Notes under the pieces: generated by a model
What the model was told of the DNA's origin: nothing
The model's input: the letters and a program-made list of their open reading frames with translations, nothing else
Databases searched by the model: none
Source: Clavelina lepadiformis
Lineage: Eukaryota > Chordata > Ascidiacea > Aplousobranchia > Clavelinidae
Length of the DNA: 64,000 nucleotides
Direction of reading: 5' to 3'
Assembly: GCF_947623445.1 (NCBI RefSeq)
Contig: NC_135244.1
Span: 22,196,860 to 22,260,859 of the forward strand
Shown here: positions 48,301 through 58,705 of the stretch, in pieces
How the letters are laid out: every line of letters starts with the position of its first letter
How positions within the stretch are numbered: position 1 is the first letter of the stretch
Position numbers and translations under genes: made by a program

Positions 48301-50287
48301 AGATGGTGATGATAAATAAGCATTAATAATAGCTGATCATACTTGCTTACCTTCTTTGTACTGTGCCATGAAGCCTTCCAGATTTTCGTCTTGGTTGGTG
48401 TGGAAATATATCGTCATTGTGTCACCGAGCGACGTAAATGAACGTACGGTATCCAGCGTTTCATTAATTTGTCCCAATCGTTTTACCCCGTCAAAAATCT
48501 AAAAAATAAACATTTTTTTGCCGCTAGATGATGCACGGACACAAGTTATGATGTTGCCTGAGGCATCTTTTTTGAAAAATGCTAATTTACCGTACGTCAT
48601 ATGGTAACCTTTGCTTTATAGGTTATTTATACCTCGATGTAATCTCCTTCTTCGTGTATTTTTGCATCCGTAAATTTGATTTGGACGTGTTTTCCAGTTT
48701 CCGACTTGATCGTCCAATAACAATATCTTCCGCTTTGATAACGATTTGGATATCCGGGTGACATCAGAATTTTTGTTTCATTCGTCGCCGTCAGAAGTTC
48801 TCGGCACGGCTGCCCAGGAACTTCAAACAAAAATGATAATGGATAAATGAATGCATTCTCCGATATTATGTTAGAAATTTATTTTTGCATATTAGTCAGG
48901 AAAAAACATTTTAAAATCGGTTTCTAATAGAAAGATTTACTTAAACGCCTCCTATTACTCGCGCATACCGCCATATACGACGACAGCGCTATAAGTAAGT
49001 GTAAAAGACTACAAATACAAAATACAAATGTTAACTGATACATAAGTGCTGAAAATAACTATGCTAGTTAATTTAAGAAGAAACACGCAAATAACTGGGA
49101 GTGTCGGCGGTAATCGGACGAACTCATTGCACAAATCTCACCTGACTTGTACGCTACCAAGAACCCCGTCGCCGTTATGCTGTTGTCCGATCGAAATCTG
49201 ATGGTTACGCGGGGACCGACTGAGACATAAGGAATAGGATCCGATGCGGAGCCAGACAAGGTCGTTACCATTCCTCCTTCGATTATCTTTTCAACAAAAT
49301 AATTTTTGAGTGGATTATTTCTAACTTTGACGGGCGTTTACAGCGCATGAATTTAGTCACATTAAACGTCAATGCTGAGCGTAATGTTTTATACACAGGT
49401 TTTAAAGTTCAATCGTTTATGGCTTAGATTCACTAACCACAGTTTAGATAACGTTTTAACATTCTGTTTTCGCTTATTTGAAAAATAGATTTTAAGTAAA
49501 TTTATGCCGCCATATAAAAGCATTTGCTAAAGCAGTCATACAAGAGAGAGTGGGAAGTGCAACAAAGACCACTGAGGTTAATTTTGTTATCATATGATTC
49601 TCATATCATATGATTCTCATATCATATGATTCTAAACTTTAGAGATCTGTTTGAAAGCAAATTGACTTCCTACCTCTAGATAATCTTTCTCAGGTTGCGT
49701 GTTAAAATCATCTATTCTAAGTTTGATGCTTTGAGCATTCCGTGTTGTGATTGTCCACTCACAGTCGGCATTGTTTGGATAATCGAACGGATAATTTGGT
49801 GAGAAAAATGCTTTTTCCCGGAAGAAAGCCAAGTAGTTGTCGCCACATTCTGAAATAACGACTCAAAAATAATTGAATTGTTCCGTCTATGGTTTGGCAA
49901 TACTGAAACGCTTCGCAAGTAATAAGTTTTACGAAAGCGGTTGTCTTATATTTATGCTGTTCAGATGAACAGCAATAATTGTAAAAGTTGATCAAAAGTC
50001 AGTAAAAAGAAACTAAAACCAAACATACAAATCAAAGAGTGCCGGACTAAATTAAATAAACCTAAATTAAAATTAAAACTTTAGTTAAAAACTCAAATGT
50101 TTTCCTAAAATAGAATTCAGCCGACTTCCAAAATAATTTTTTAGTGCAATTTGCGATGGTTAGTACAACATCTAATTCAAAGACTATGTATTTTAAACGT
50201 TACAGTTCGAAGAACAATTAACTTACGTGAACGAGCGCTTTGCGAGAGAACTGAGACCAACAGCAAAGCAAATATGAAACGTCCCAT
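33317..50287 (-). CDS. Giant secreted CUB-EGF-C-type-lectin mosaic protein (42 exons)
   Basis: Every exon was located by acceptor and donor; the lengths sum to 2760 codons with no phase conflict, giving 2759 residues. Order: signal peptide [20 protein letters not shown] (exon 50287-50227), three CUB domains (about residues 21-348), C-type lectin domain 1 (349-505), then eleven EGF-plus-lectin modules of about 200 residues each (506-2748) and a short tail. There is no transmembrane segment or GPI signal, so it is secreted. EGF exons are phase 1-1. Each lectin domain is two exons, 1-0 and 0-1. All modules are therefore symmetric. The EGFs have D-x-D-E-C starts typical of calcium-binding EGF. 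Lectin domains keep WIGG/WIGL and W-x-W-x-D-G motifs and EPN in ten of twelve. The last exon is taken to read through 33352 to a TGA at 33317-33319. Alternatively, a GTGAGT at 33351 could splice to a tiny exon ending near 33145. Likely role is multivalent sugar or microbe binding, or extracellular matrix; inferred. No gene name can be given. Confidence 0.93.
33352..34125 (-). other. Lectin module 12 (EGF11 + CTLD12)
   Basis: EGF 34125-34003 (DYDEC); lectin exons 33920-33598 and 33526-33352 (the latter continuing to the stop if read through). It is nearly identical to module 10, with DPD in place of EPN and GKWVDIDC. Confidence 0.9.
34316..35177 (-). other. Lectin module 11 (EGF10 + CTLD11)
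   Basis: EGF 35177-35031 (147 bases, extension [10 protein letters not shown]); lectin exons 34870-34566 and 34478-34316. The first lectin exon is 305 bases, as in module 9. Motifs: [20 protein letters not shown]. Confidence 0.9.
35323..36176 (-). other. Lectin module 10 (EGF9 + CTLD10)
   Basis: EGF 36176-36054 (DFDEC); lectin exons 35899-35577 and 35497-35323. It is nearly identical to module 12, including the longer second exon (175 bases). The EPN position reads DPD (HDPDNLG); then GKWVDIDC. Confidence 0.9.
36300..37775 (-). other. Lectin module 9 (EGF8 + CTLD9)
   Basis: EGF 37775-37653 (DFDEC); lectin exons 36889-36585 and 36462-36300. The first lectin exon is 305 bases, like module 11, ending WEDGKLM without the PMPS stretch. 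Motifs: [20 protein letters not shown]. The EGF-to-lectin intron carries a hAT-type element. Confidence 0.9.
36968..37461. mobile_element. Non-autonomous hAT-type element, 494 bp, in lectin intron
   Basis: It begins CTGGGGTGGCCAAACTGCGG and ends GAGCACCCCTG, relatives of the CAGGGGTGGCCAAACT inverted repeat, and is flanked by the exact 8-bp duplication GTCTATAT. It lies in the intron between EGF8 and lectin domain 9. The ends resemble those of the element at 20965-21376. Confidence 0.88.
37977..38966 (-). other. Lectin module 8 (EGF7 + CTLD8)
   Basis: EGF 38966-38820 (147 bases, extension ESRLLKAST after the last cysteine); lectin exons 38660-38341 and 38139-37977. Motifs: [20 protein letters not shown]. 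Confidence 0.9.
39155..39995 (-). other. Lectin module 7 (EGF6 + CTLD7)
   Basis: EGF 39995-39849 is 147 bases, eight codons longer than most, with a [10 protein letters not shown] extension after the sixth cysteine. Lectin exons are 39708-39395 and 39317-39155. Motifs: [27 protein letters not shown]. Confidence 0.88.
40678..41698 (-). other. Lectin module 6 (EGF5 + CTLD6)
   Basis: EGF 41698-41576 (DIDEC); lectin exons 41245-40929 and 40840-40678. Motifs: [20 protein letters not shown]. The ~680-base intron to module 7 holds unassigned sequence. Confidence 0.9.
41914..43079 (-). other. Lectin module 5 (EGF4 + CTLD5)
   Basis: EGF 43079-42957 (DIDEC); lectin exons 42508-42195 and 42094-41914. 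The second lectin exon is six codons longer than most (181 versus 163 bases), opening [14 protein letters not shown]. Motifs: [17 protein letters not shown]-rich microsatellite (43081-43112) abuts the EGF acceptor. Confidence 0.88.
43081..43112. repeat. GA microsatellite
   Basis: An interrupted (GA)n run immediately upstream (minus sense) of the EGF4 exon. It supplies the pyrimidine tract of its acceptor on the minus strand. Confidence 0.85.
43272..44266 (-). other. Lectin module 4 (EGF3 + CTLD4)
   Basis: EGF 44266-44144 starts DLNEC rather than D-x-D-E-C. Lectin exons are 43871-43549 and 43434-43272. Motifs: [14 protein letters not shown]. The residue usually reading TQTC is LQIC here; the extra cysteine is kept. 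Confidence 0.9.
44416..45320 (-). other. Lectin module 3 (EGF2 + CTLD3), GC donor
   Basis: EGF 45320-45198 (DVDEC); lectin exons 44998-44688 and 44578-44416. The EGF exon ends GTCGAG|GCATGT. Only this GC donor gives the phase 1 needed by the next exon, so the intron appears to be GC-AG. Motifs: [14 protein letters not shown]. Confidence 0.88.
45429..46263 (-). other. Lectin module 2 (EGF1 + CTLD2)
   Basis: EGF 46263-46141 (DFDEC); lectin exons 45986-45676 and 45594-45429. Motifs: [30 protein letters not shown]. Confidence 0.9.
46598..47180 (-). other. C-type lectin domain 1
   Basis: Exons 47180-46873 and 46760-46598. Key motifs are [20 protein letters not shown] (EPN kept) and GTWVDTQC. It follows CUB3 directly with no EGF between, and is the most divergent of the twelve lectin domains by eye. 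Confidence 0.9.
47690..47844. mobile_element. Diverged hAT-type element, 155 bp, in lectin intron
   Basis: Runs from CAGTTTTATTAAAG to CACCTTAAAACACTG and shares internal blocks with 15581-15756, notably GACCGTTTCGGT and CCCCAAAA near the right end. The flanking 8-mers (CTTGAGTG and TTTGAATT) match at five of eight positions, so the copy is older. It lies in the intron that splits CUB3. Confidence 0.65.
49589..49634. repeat. 16-bp triplet repeat in CUB1 intron
   Basis: Just under three head-to-tail copies of ATCATATGATTCTCAT, a locally palindromic unit. Confidence 0.8.
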
Positions 50288-50360
50288 CTCCACAAGTCTC
50301 TTCCAACTAATGTCCACGGGATCTAGTCGGAGAAGAGTAGCGTGGATTTACGAGATGCCC

Positions 50361-50368
50361 TTTTTATG
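50361..50368 (-). promoter_or_regulatory. Putative TATA box of the lectin gene
   Basis: On the minus strand GAGCATAAAAAGGGC lies about 75 bases before the ATG at 50287, a suitable distance for a core promoter with a short leader. No transcript evidence. Confidence 0.4.
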
Positions 50369-50399
50369 CTCGTATCACCTTTTTCGTAAGTTCGCTTGC

Positions 50400-53300
50400 A
50401 GTAGAGTGGAAAACTTTATCTTTGTTAAAATAATGAATTAATATGGAGGTTTTTGAAAGTATAAGAACGTGCGTTTTTCTGATTGGTTGAATTTTGGTGG
50501 TGGCATTTGGACGCCCAAAGTCAAATTCTAATTGCTATGGACAATCAATAATTTTATTACCACACAAACTGGAGGTACAAGTTGTTGGATTATCTGATAT
50601 CAAACAAGTTAGACTAATAATCATAAATGTCGTAAAATGAGCTTCAAGTTATTTGAAAAACATTACCAAGTTTTACAGCTTCTCAAACGTCAAGGAAAAT
50701 TTTAATGAAATTGTTGTTTTGTTTGTCCTAAGTTTTAAAACGGCGTTGTATTTGTTTCAATGGTTATCCAAGCGACAAATCTTTTGCTTACGTTTACATA
50801 ATTAATGATTATCATCATTTTGCCTGATGCACTATTATAAAGACTTTTAGCTTTTTTGGAATACTGGATCTTCGTTTGTATTTGCAACTAATGTAAAGAT
50901 ATTTTTGCAACTTTTGCTGAAATTGCGGCTGTTCCACCATGTTACTGATTTTACGAAAAAGTTCAAAAAAATTTGAGTTTTTAAGTTTTAAAATTGAAAC
51001 GAAATTTAAATAGACACTCACAAGCAGGCAAACATTGTCTCTAGTAAATGCAATTTTTGTCACAAAAAAGGCTCCAAAACTTGTTAAACCCACTTTACGG
51101 CAGTATTGCATGTGATTTGAAGTTATCTATTTTTTAACTATATTATTTTCAACTACTTGTGAGGAATGGCCGAAACTTTGGTTTCACATTGACATGACAT
51201 TGGCCATGCATATGGCCTCTTGTTATTTGCCAAATCAAACCAGTAACTTTCCAGTTGGCAGTCAAAACTAAACGTACGAGAAACGTGATATTACAACCGG
51301 CAAATAATCCAACCTTTACGATAATGACAGAGCATTGCAACCACAAGTGTTAAATTGTCTGTCCCGCTTCAAACCACAAACGATGTCCTGGTTTGACTCT
51401 TCGATTGCTGTCTTGCTTTGACGTTTATAATTATTGAATACAGCTTTAAAGCTACGGATGTACGCAAGCGTTTACGTATACAAAATCAGATTTTGACCAA
51501 ACTAAGCAAAGATGGTAGAAAGACAAAATATTAAACAAACACAGCAATGCAACCAAATACAAGATTAAAGGGGCAAATATTAATCGTTTTAACGCAATGA
51601 AAACCGACTCAAGATAAAAAATACCTCTGATTACAACAAAACTTGAATCAAATTGTTTTAGATGTTTCATTGATTGATTTACAAAGATTGTGTTATTTTG
51701 AGACTTTTATGATAGTCTGATCGCTCAAAAAATATTTCTGGATATTTGCTGATTTATTCTCTGCAAAATCTGCTAAATTGAGGCAGAAATACACATTTAG
51801 TGTATTACATTGATACTCAAGTAAAACAGGAGACTTTACTGTATACGCTACATTTGACACTACTTAAGTTATACATGTTTAGGATTAAGGTTGTGTACGT
51901 AACACTATGGGAACGCGTTCTGTAGTCAGTATACATACATTTATATATATAAATTTTTAAATCAATGCCTTGCCGTCTTCAATAATGCTGATTGTATCAA
52001 TTAATGTGAGTACTTCAAGTTGTCATTCATCAATAAATCAGATTCTGTCATGCACTGCAACAGCAGGCACCGGTGTCAGAGAAATATGTAACGTATTGAT
52101 AATATAAATAAGCCTTAAGAAAATCATCCATCTTAAAAAAAAAAGCAAAGACATAATTTCTCATGAAGTCGAACTGTCAACATGTTTGTTTCATTTTGGA
52201 TCAAATTCAACCATAACGAGATCAGATACTAAACCAAAAAGATTAAATATTTATACAAGTGTAATGTACAGTATTTCATGAAAGAAGAAAACTGCAGGAT
52301 TTAGTGCATCGTGTTACCACAAGTTCTGACTGTCTTGTCATTTGCTGAAAATCAAAAGCAACATGTCCTGACTTGACACTCGTAATTACAACCGACCATT
52401 TGCAAGAGTTAATGCAATCAAGTTGAAAAAAATTGCAAATTTTATTTTACTGTGTGGTTTCTATCCGTCGGTTTAGTAATAAATCTTGCTTCAAACCGAT
52501 AGAGTTGTTATTGTAACGAAACACGTAACTTTAGTTTTAAAAATTAATCTTTTTTGAAAGTTAAACCATTCTAAACATGTTTTTTTTCTCAGTCGGTATA
52601 TCATGTAATCACTGCTGTGTGCAATGCTTTAAGCTACACACGCATAAGCCTAATTACATAGACCGCCATGATTTGAACACAAAATGTGAAGTGGATATTC
52701 CTTATCATGCCAAATGCAGACAATAATAATTTTCTGTTGTTCACCATCAAACAACTTTCAAGAAAAAAAGCAGAGTTACAACCACAATGTGAAGACAGGT
52801 TCAGCTTCAAGTTAAAACATGATGAAAACAGCATGATCAGAAATTAAAACCTTAATTAAAACAAGACATGAAACGAATTTTCAACCTTTCTGGTGTCGGG
52901 AGAAATTGTACAACAATTTGGAGAGTATACGAGTATGAAGCAATTACAGAGCACAGGCTTCATGACAACAAGACAACTGACATGTTAAATAAAATAAAAG
53001 TAAATCTATATCACATTTGAAAACAAAAAAGAGAGCAAAGACATCGGAAAAAAGCTTGATAACATGCTTAGTTGAAAAGATTTTTTTCATAATGAGCGCC
53101 TCAACAGACCTCCGGTTTTGTAATCGTTAATAAATGTTAATAATTGTAATCGTTAATCGTTAACTTGTTGTTAAGGGCGTAAAGAACCGAATCGCGTGAC
53201 TAAAATCGTCCAAAATCCGACCTCTTTCGTCGTATTTACCCATATAACAGGTCAAGCATTAAAACTTCAAAGTTTTGAAAAAGGCTGTAATTATTTTTAG

Positions 53301-53759
53301 GTGTACAAAAATTAAAAAAATTAAAACGGTTGAGCGTTGATTTGCTGATCAAGAAACCCAAAAAACGCAAACATGATGTCATAAAGAATAATTATTTGAT
53401 ATGAATAAAATTATTCTTACGTAGCCTTTTTCATTGTAAAAATTTTCACACAAAATTACGAAGAAGTAGTTCTTCCCAAAACAACATGTTTTGGGAAGAT
53501 ATGTATATATATATATATATATATGATAGGTAAATATCATATGATATATACATATGATATGATATATACATATCATATCATATTAACTTCAACAAAACAA
53601 AATTTTTCAGCTTTAGACTATAACTGTACATAAGATATCTTACAAAAGAATATGAAAAATGGAAAGAGTGTATTAGCTTTGTTAAAAGCCTAGAACAAGA
53701 AAATCTACAATACAGACCTATACCACGTATTTGGCTTTGGTGAAGCGCTTTTACTCACA
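50400..53759. other. Intergenic, no supported gene; TA microsatellite
   Basis: Short frames only. A (TA)n tract occupies about 53504-53524, next to palindromic CATATGATATATACA repeats. Nothing else was recognised. Confidence 0.45.
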
Positions 53760-53839
53760 ACTAATCTTAAACCTATAAATAACAGCCTTGCGAGAATCCA
53801 TTAAAGAGCTCACAAGTGTTGTAGAATTTCTAAGTTTTC

Positions 53840-54031
53840 TTAGATATTATCTTGTTTATTTTGCAATATTTGAAGTTGCTGCTTTTTTGTTCGTTTCGGA
53901 GAAAACTGCTTATAAAAAGTTTGTGGATAATTACTCAAATTGACGGCTCGGCTTTCATTTCTTATTTTGCAACCGCTTGATGTCGTTTGACGTTTGCTTG
54001 TGTATTTCGAGCAAAGAGTTATAAACAGCGG
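53840..54031 (-). other. Conserved open segment in block A, unresolved
   Basis: A minus-strand frame ending at 53840 contains NESRAVNLSNYP. The block-B counterpart (56277-56430) contains KGSRAINLNNIP with several synonymous third-base changes. This suggests coding constraint over at least a dozen codons. Upstream of it the two copies are out of step, so I could not define an exon or link it to the membrane microproteins. Confidence 0.3.
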
Positions 54032-54383
54032 TAATTTGAACAGAATAGTAACCAGTATCATTTTTAACGTGCAAAATTCTAAAAAGTAGTAACGTTAAAT
54101 AAACAAACAAAACAATAATGTAAGTTTAACTTGAGATTTCATTTAGTCACCATTACAATTCACTAAAGTACTAATATCGGACAATCTCAAATTGCGGAAA
54201 TTGAAATAATATATTTTTCTCTCTATTTATAACAGTTACGTTTGAGAACAGTAAGTCCAAGTTAGTGCGTTTAATGTTTGAAAAGTAAAAGACTTGATTT
54301 TACTAAAATGAATGCTAAATATAGCTTGGGTAACTTGACTTGAAAATGAAACCAAATTGACTTGACTTTTATAATCACGAAGG

Positions 54384-54506
54384 TCAACAAACTCTTCCTC
54401 TTTGTGGCTTCTCGTGACCGATTTGACGTTTATGAATAGAATATATGAAAATCGCCATCAATATGAGTAGAAATCCCACAAGACCTATGGAGATGTACCC
54501 AAACAT
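54384..54506 (-). pseudogene. Membrane microprotein, probably decayed copy A
   Basis: An ATG frame of 40 residues (MFGYISIGLVGFLLILMAIF, then IYSIHKRQIGHEK and a short end) aligns with exon 1 of the gene at 57114-56956. The part 5' of the ATG aligns with the other copy's ectodomain (DSDDKMAKCQLHER against DYGEKAAECQVTKYY) but is followed by an in-frame TAG. At the position of the partner's donor GAG|GTAAAG this copy has GAGGAAGAG, with no GT. It either survives as a 40-residue intronless microprotein or is a pseudogene. Confidence 0.5.
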
Positions 54507-55983
54507 TCTTAGCTATCTTTCGTGCAGTTGGCATTTTGCCATTTTATCGTCCGAATCTCCAATTAAATAATAAAATTGATGGACTAGCTGCAATTTATAT
54601 TAATTTTTTAAGACAAAACCACTCAAAGGTATTCTGTGCAGTCTTTAACATTGTTTTACACAATGCATGTGACAACCACCGGCTAAAATTTTGTATTTAT
54701 AACTATTTGATGTCACATAAGTTTATCGCAGTAACAAAGTCTCTGCAACAAGCCAAATAAAAACACACAAATAAACACCACAAATAAAACAAACCATAAT
54801 AAACCATAATAATAAATAAACCGCAATAAACAATAAATAAACCAAATCAAACACAAAACCACAAATATACACCAACCAAATAAAACACGATTTTTATCCA
54901 TAGAATGTTAAAAGAATGCATTTTGAAATCAAAATTATTCTATAGAAAATTTTTTATGTTAGTACACTGTTATAGGAACTCCGTAAGATAACTCCGTATA
55001 TGCATAAAACTGAGTTAGCTTAGTAAAATAAGAAAGTCAATAGAAGTATTCTTGTAAACAATTTTCTACGCGTTAAAGCAAACCTACCAGCCTGGTGCGA
55101 CGGTATACAAAGAAACGTAAAGTACAGAAAAACGTGTAAAAGTGAAAGTGTGCTGTTCTATAAATAAGGCGTCCTGTTAATTGTAATATTAGATGAGAAA
55201 ACTAAAACAGTGATGACGAAGAACCAGGAGGTAAACTTGCCACTTAGATTTTTTTAGTTTCTTGTCAGTAAGTACTTGGCATGGCAGAAAATAAATAAAA
55301 CAGTTGTCTGTAAGTATTACGTTTTATAATTGTAACTGATCAGAGCACATTTTACACCAACTGCTCGTTGGTGACATCTTACGGCAGTTCAAATGCCGAT
55401 CTTAACTTAATTATCATAATAATCCGATCAACACTTAATTATGCTTTCATAACTGAGATTGCATTGATCAGTTTCACTTTTGGTTACAAAATCTTATCAC
55501 CATAGGTTACTGCACACCTAGTATCGCATTTTTCACCTTTTATGATACTCATATCGGCAACAAACTTTCTAATTACTTAAGCAATTACCACATGCAATGC
55601 AACCAATATGTGTTGTCAAGTGTGTAATCATTTAATCAGTATCGCGTATTCTAATGAACAAGATATTACTTTTCATCTATACTTTTCAGAGCCACGACTA
55701 GCCGTTTTTTTTTGGTTAATAAGCAGATAAAATTGCAATTATATGACAAAAACTAAATGTGCGCTATAACTTCAACCAGTGTCATAGAATATTAACCAAC
55801 CAATTCTTTATTGTTTCCCTACGGTCACTTTGGCCGCATCACTTAGTGATAATGTCCACGTCATCTTACCAAGTTTGACAAAGAACATCGAACTTGTCCA
55901 CCAGCCTCAATTTTGCACATCAAGCAGTACAATAAGTTAAACCACAAGCGCTATAGCTCCAGCAACAAACACATTCCGCCATA

Positions 55984-56036
55984 GGCGTAGCCGGGGGGGG
56001 GGGGGCAAAAAGAGCCATGCCCCTCCCCCCCATTTT
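55984..56036. repeat. G-run/C-run foldback fragment
   Basis: A G13 homopolymer (55993-56005) is followed by GCAAAAAGAGCCATGCC and a C-rich run, so the segment can fold back. It begins GGCGTAGCC. It sits at the junction of the two duplicated blocks and looks like the end of a dispersed repeat of unknown family. Confidence 0.45.
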
Positions 56037-56139
56037 TGTGGCTATAGGCTTCTACATTAGGTGGCGGTGTCTTAAAACAAACACATTTTAGCTCCTTGAA
56101 CTCATGAAATATTTACTAATATTTCAAACTGAAATATAA

Positions 56140-58330
56140 ACTAATCCAAAACCGGTAAATAACAACATTGCAAAGAATCCGTTAAAAAACTCACAAGTTT
56201 TGTAGAATTTGTTAGATAAAATTTCCTTGACCTTGTTCAGCTTTCCACGCAATTTTTGAACTTATATTTGACGGATCTACTTTGCTGCTCGTTTTAGAGA
56301 TAAATGGTAGGTTATGAAAGGTATGTTGTTTAAATTGATAGCGCGGCTTCCTTTTTTTGTTTTGTTACCGTTTGATGATGTAAATGTTTGTAACTGTAAT
56401 TTCAACAACAAACCATAAACAGCGGTAATTTGAGCAGTAGCAACCATTAACATTATTACCCGATTGTATCCGTTATGCAACGATAAAGAGAAAACTTGAT
56501 ATTTGAGAAAATACCGTTTTATTTGTTTTGAAAACCAAAGTGTTTTTAAGTGTGTGCTGAACTAACACCAAGTCATGAAATATGTAAAAGTTTGATAAAT
56601 CAAAATAATTACGACAATGCAGCACAAAAAATAAATGAACTCTTTGTAACATGTAAAGTTCTAAAAGATCCACGAAGCGTTAAATAAACAAACATGACAA
56701 AATAATGAAGGTTCAACTCATGTCTTTCATTTAGAGAAGTCGCCTTTGCAATTCATAAAAATTCCTGCTTATCCGTTTTTAACGACGGTTAATCGGATAA
56801 CCCCAGATTTTCTATGTATGCACAAAATAGCGCATTCGGAAATGTTGTTGTTGAATTGCTGAAAAAAAAACGTAACTTGGATAAAACGGAAACTTGACAT
56901 GTCAAAGTAACCAAATTAAAGGTAAATTTGACCTTTTTAATCGTAAAACCTTTACCTCGTAATCGCATGTTCCGCCCGGGCCAGCGTTTGTAAACAAAAT
57001 ATAAGAAACTAATCAGTATCAGGGGTGTGATTGCCAGCAAAGCCATTGCCACGCTTCTATGCATTGCTATGTAATATTTAGTTACTTGACATTCTGCCGC
57101 TTTTTCCCCGTAATCTGCAAAATAGAAATTGAAGCTGATCAATCTTGAATGCGCAATTTAGATTATTTTTTTAAGACAAGACCACTTAAAGTATATTCTG
57201 CCCAAGACTTTAGTGCTGTATTATAAAATGTGTCGTTTTAAGCTGTGTCGTGTGCAATCATTTGCTAGGATTTTAATATAAACTATTCTATGTCACCTGA
57301 AGTTGTCACTGTAACGGAATCTTTGCAACACACCAAATGAATCACAATTTTTATCCACAGAATATTACAAAAATACATTTTGATATCAACATTATTCTGC
57401 AGATATATGTTATTTTGATAAAAATATCGTAAAACACGTAATAGAAGTCCGGCATATAAGAAACTCACAATAAAAACATACGTGCAAATATTTTTCCACA
57501 CATTAAATGCCAGCCATTTGTTGCGGTAAAAACATGAACAACAAAAAATACCATTTAAGTTGTGCTACTCCATGTAAACCATTTCATTACTTGTAATACC
57601 AGATGGTAAACTACCGTGAAACCATGACAAAATAACCAGGAGTTAAACTTGTTCTTGGTTTCTTGTCAGTATATGCTAGCCATGGCAGAATATTAACAAG
57701 AAAAATTAATATTCAATATTAACAGTTAAAAACAGCCTAATTACTATCTTTGGTATTTGTAATGGCGTAACTTATCAAAGCACCTTTTACAACAGCTGCT
57801 CGTTGGTGCCCTGTTACGGCAAGTTAACTTCCAATGTGGTCAACACTAAGGCTAACATTAATATATTAATCTATATTACAGGTCATTGCCCACACGTACT
57901 GCTTGTCCATTACACAATTTTTCAGTCTCTTCGAGCATTTTATGATGCTTAACCCGATAAAGCACATTCCGATTTTCTTAATTTTTCATTGAAATGCTCA
58001 CTATGTGCAAAATAATATTTTCATCTATACTTTCCTGAACCACGACTAACAATTTCCCACTCTCGCCTTATTGGTTCCTTAGCAGCAATCTAACCAAAGA
58101 AAAGTGCAACTATGAAAAGAAAACTACATCTGTAACATTCATTCAACCAGTGTAAAGCAAATTAATGAACCAGGTTTTCATTGTATTTTTTTATGGTCGC
58201 TATAGCCGCGGTATTTAAAAATAATTTCGGCTTTTACTTAACAAGCTTAACAAATCACACAGAATCTTTCCATTAGCGTCAATCTTGCACACAAACTAGT
58301 ACAACAGGGTAAACCACCAACACTTCTCTT
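56140..58330 (-). repeat. Duplicated block, right copy (B)
   Basis: Counterpart of 53760-55960 at an offset of about 2.38 kb, similar in order but with many substitutions and indels, so older than the plus-strand array. It carries the intact gene at 56812-57114. Confidence 0.75.
56812..57114 (-). CDS. Two-exon single-pass membrane microprotein, copy B
   Basis: Exon 57114-56956 (acceptor TTTTGCAG, donor TACGAG|GTAAAG) joins exon 56858-56812 (acceptor GTTTTTTTTTTCAG) at phase 1. From the ATG at 57064 this gives 51 residues: MHRS, a hydrophobic segment (VAMALLAITPLILISFLYFV), YKRWPGRNMRLR, and tail AIQQQHFRMRYFVHT. The acceptor 5' of the ATG is phase 1 and the frame is open to it (DYGEKAAECQVTKYYIA), so a longer form with an upstream exon is possible. 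A GTGAGT donor near 57468 follows an ATG (57503) but the phases do not match. Same layout as the genes at 59782-60119 and in the 20-28 kb cluster. Confidence 0.5.
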
Positions 58331-58705
58331 ATAACTGCAACAACTATCTCCTTCAGACCTCACTCTCAAATGTGGAATGAAATTGGCGACGTAACTCACT
58401 AATCAAGGTTTAGTTCCACGGGCCACGATCCACGCCTGGGGTGGAAGTGGTGCAAAATGGCAAATAAAAATGTGTAAGCTGCAGCCTACTGGTTACTTAC
58501 GGCAACTATTGCAATGGAGAAAAACATATAAAGAATTAAAATTTACAGGTGGAAAGAAAACGCATAGACACTTTCTGCATTCCCAAAACTTGACAGAGTA
58601 TTTCTTCCATTCTTCTTTTTTCTGTTGTTGCTTACATCTTGCAGAAACAAAATCAGCTTTTGAAGGATTAAAACTGTCTGCTCACCGATTGTTGTGCCTC
58701 AAAAG
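58331..58705. other. No supported gene
   Basis: Flank between duplicated block B and the hAT-type element. A 136-codon plus-strand frame at 58470-58880 runs into that element and has no splice or domain support. Confidence 0.45.

Larger units (their letters stand above)
47395..49849 (-). other. Three CUB domains of the lectin gene
   Basis: CUB1 is exons 49849-49674 and 49286-49142; CUB2 is 48820-48633 and 48498-48351; CUB3 is 48064-47886 and 47542-47395. Each is split at phase 0 in the same place, after a Glu of a YxE motif. Each has the SPNYP/SPGYP turn in its first half. Each keeps only the first cysteine pair (for example QCGDNY ... NADCEWTI). The second pair usual in CUB domains is absent from all three. 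Confidence 0.9.
53760..55960 (-). repeat. Duplicated block, left copy (A)
   Basis: Aligns in order with 56140-58330 at a constant offset of about 2.38 kb. Shared points include the CTCACAAGTGTTGTAGAATTT block (53810 versus 56190), CTGCTCGTTGGTG (55361 versus 57796), CATCTATACTTT (55675 versus 58022) and CAACCAGTGT (55773 versus 58145). It holds the microprotein relic at 54384-54506. Confidence 0.75.
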
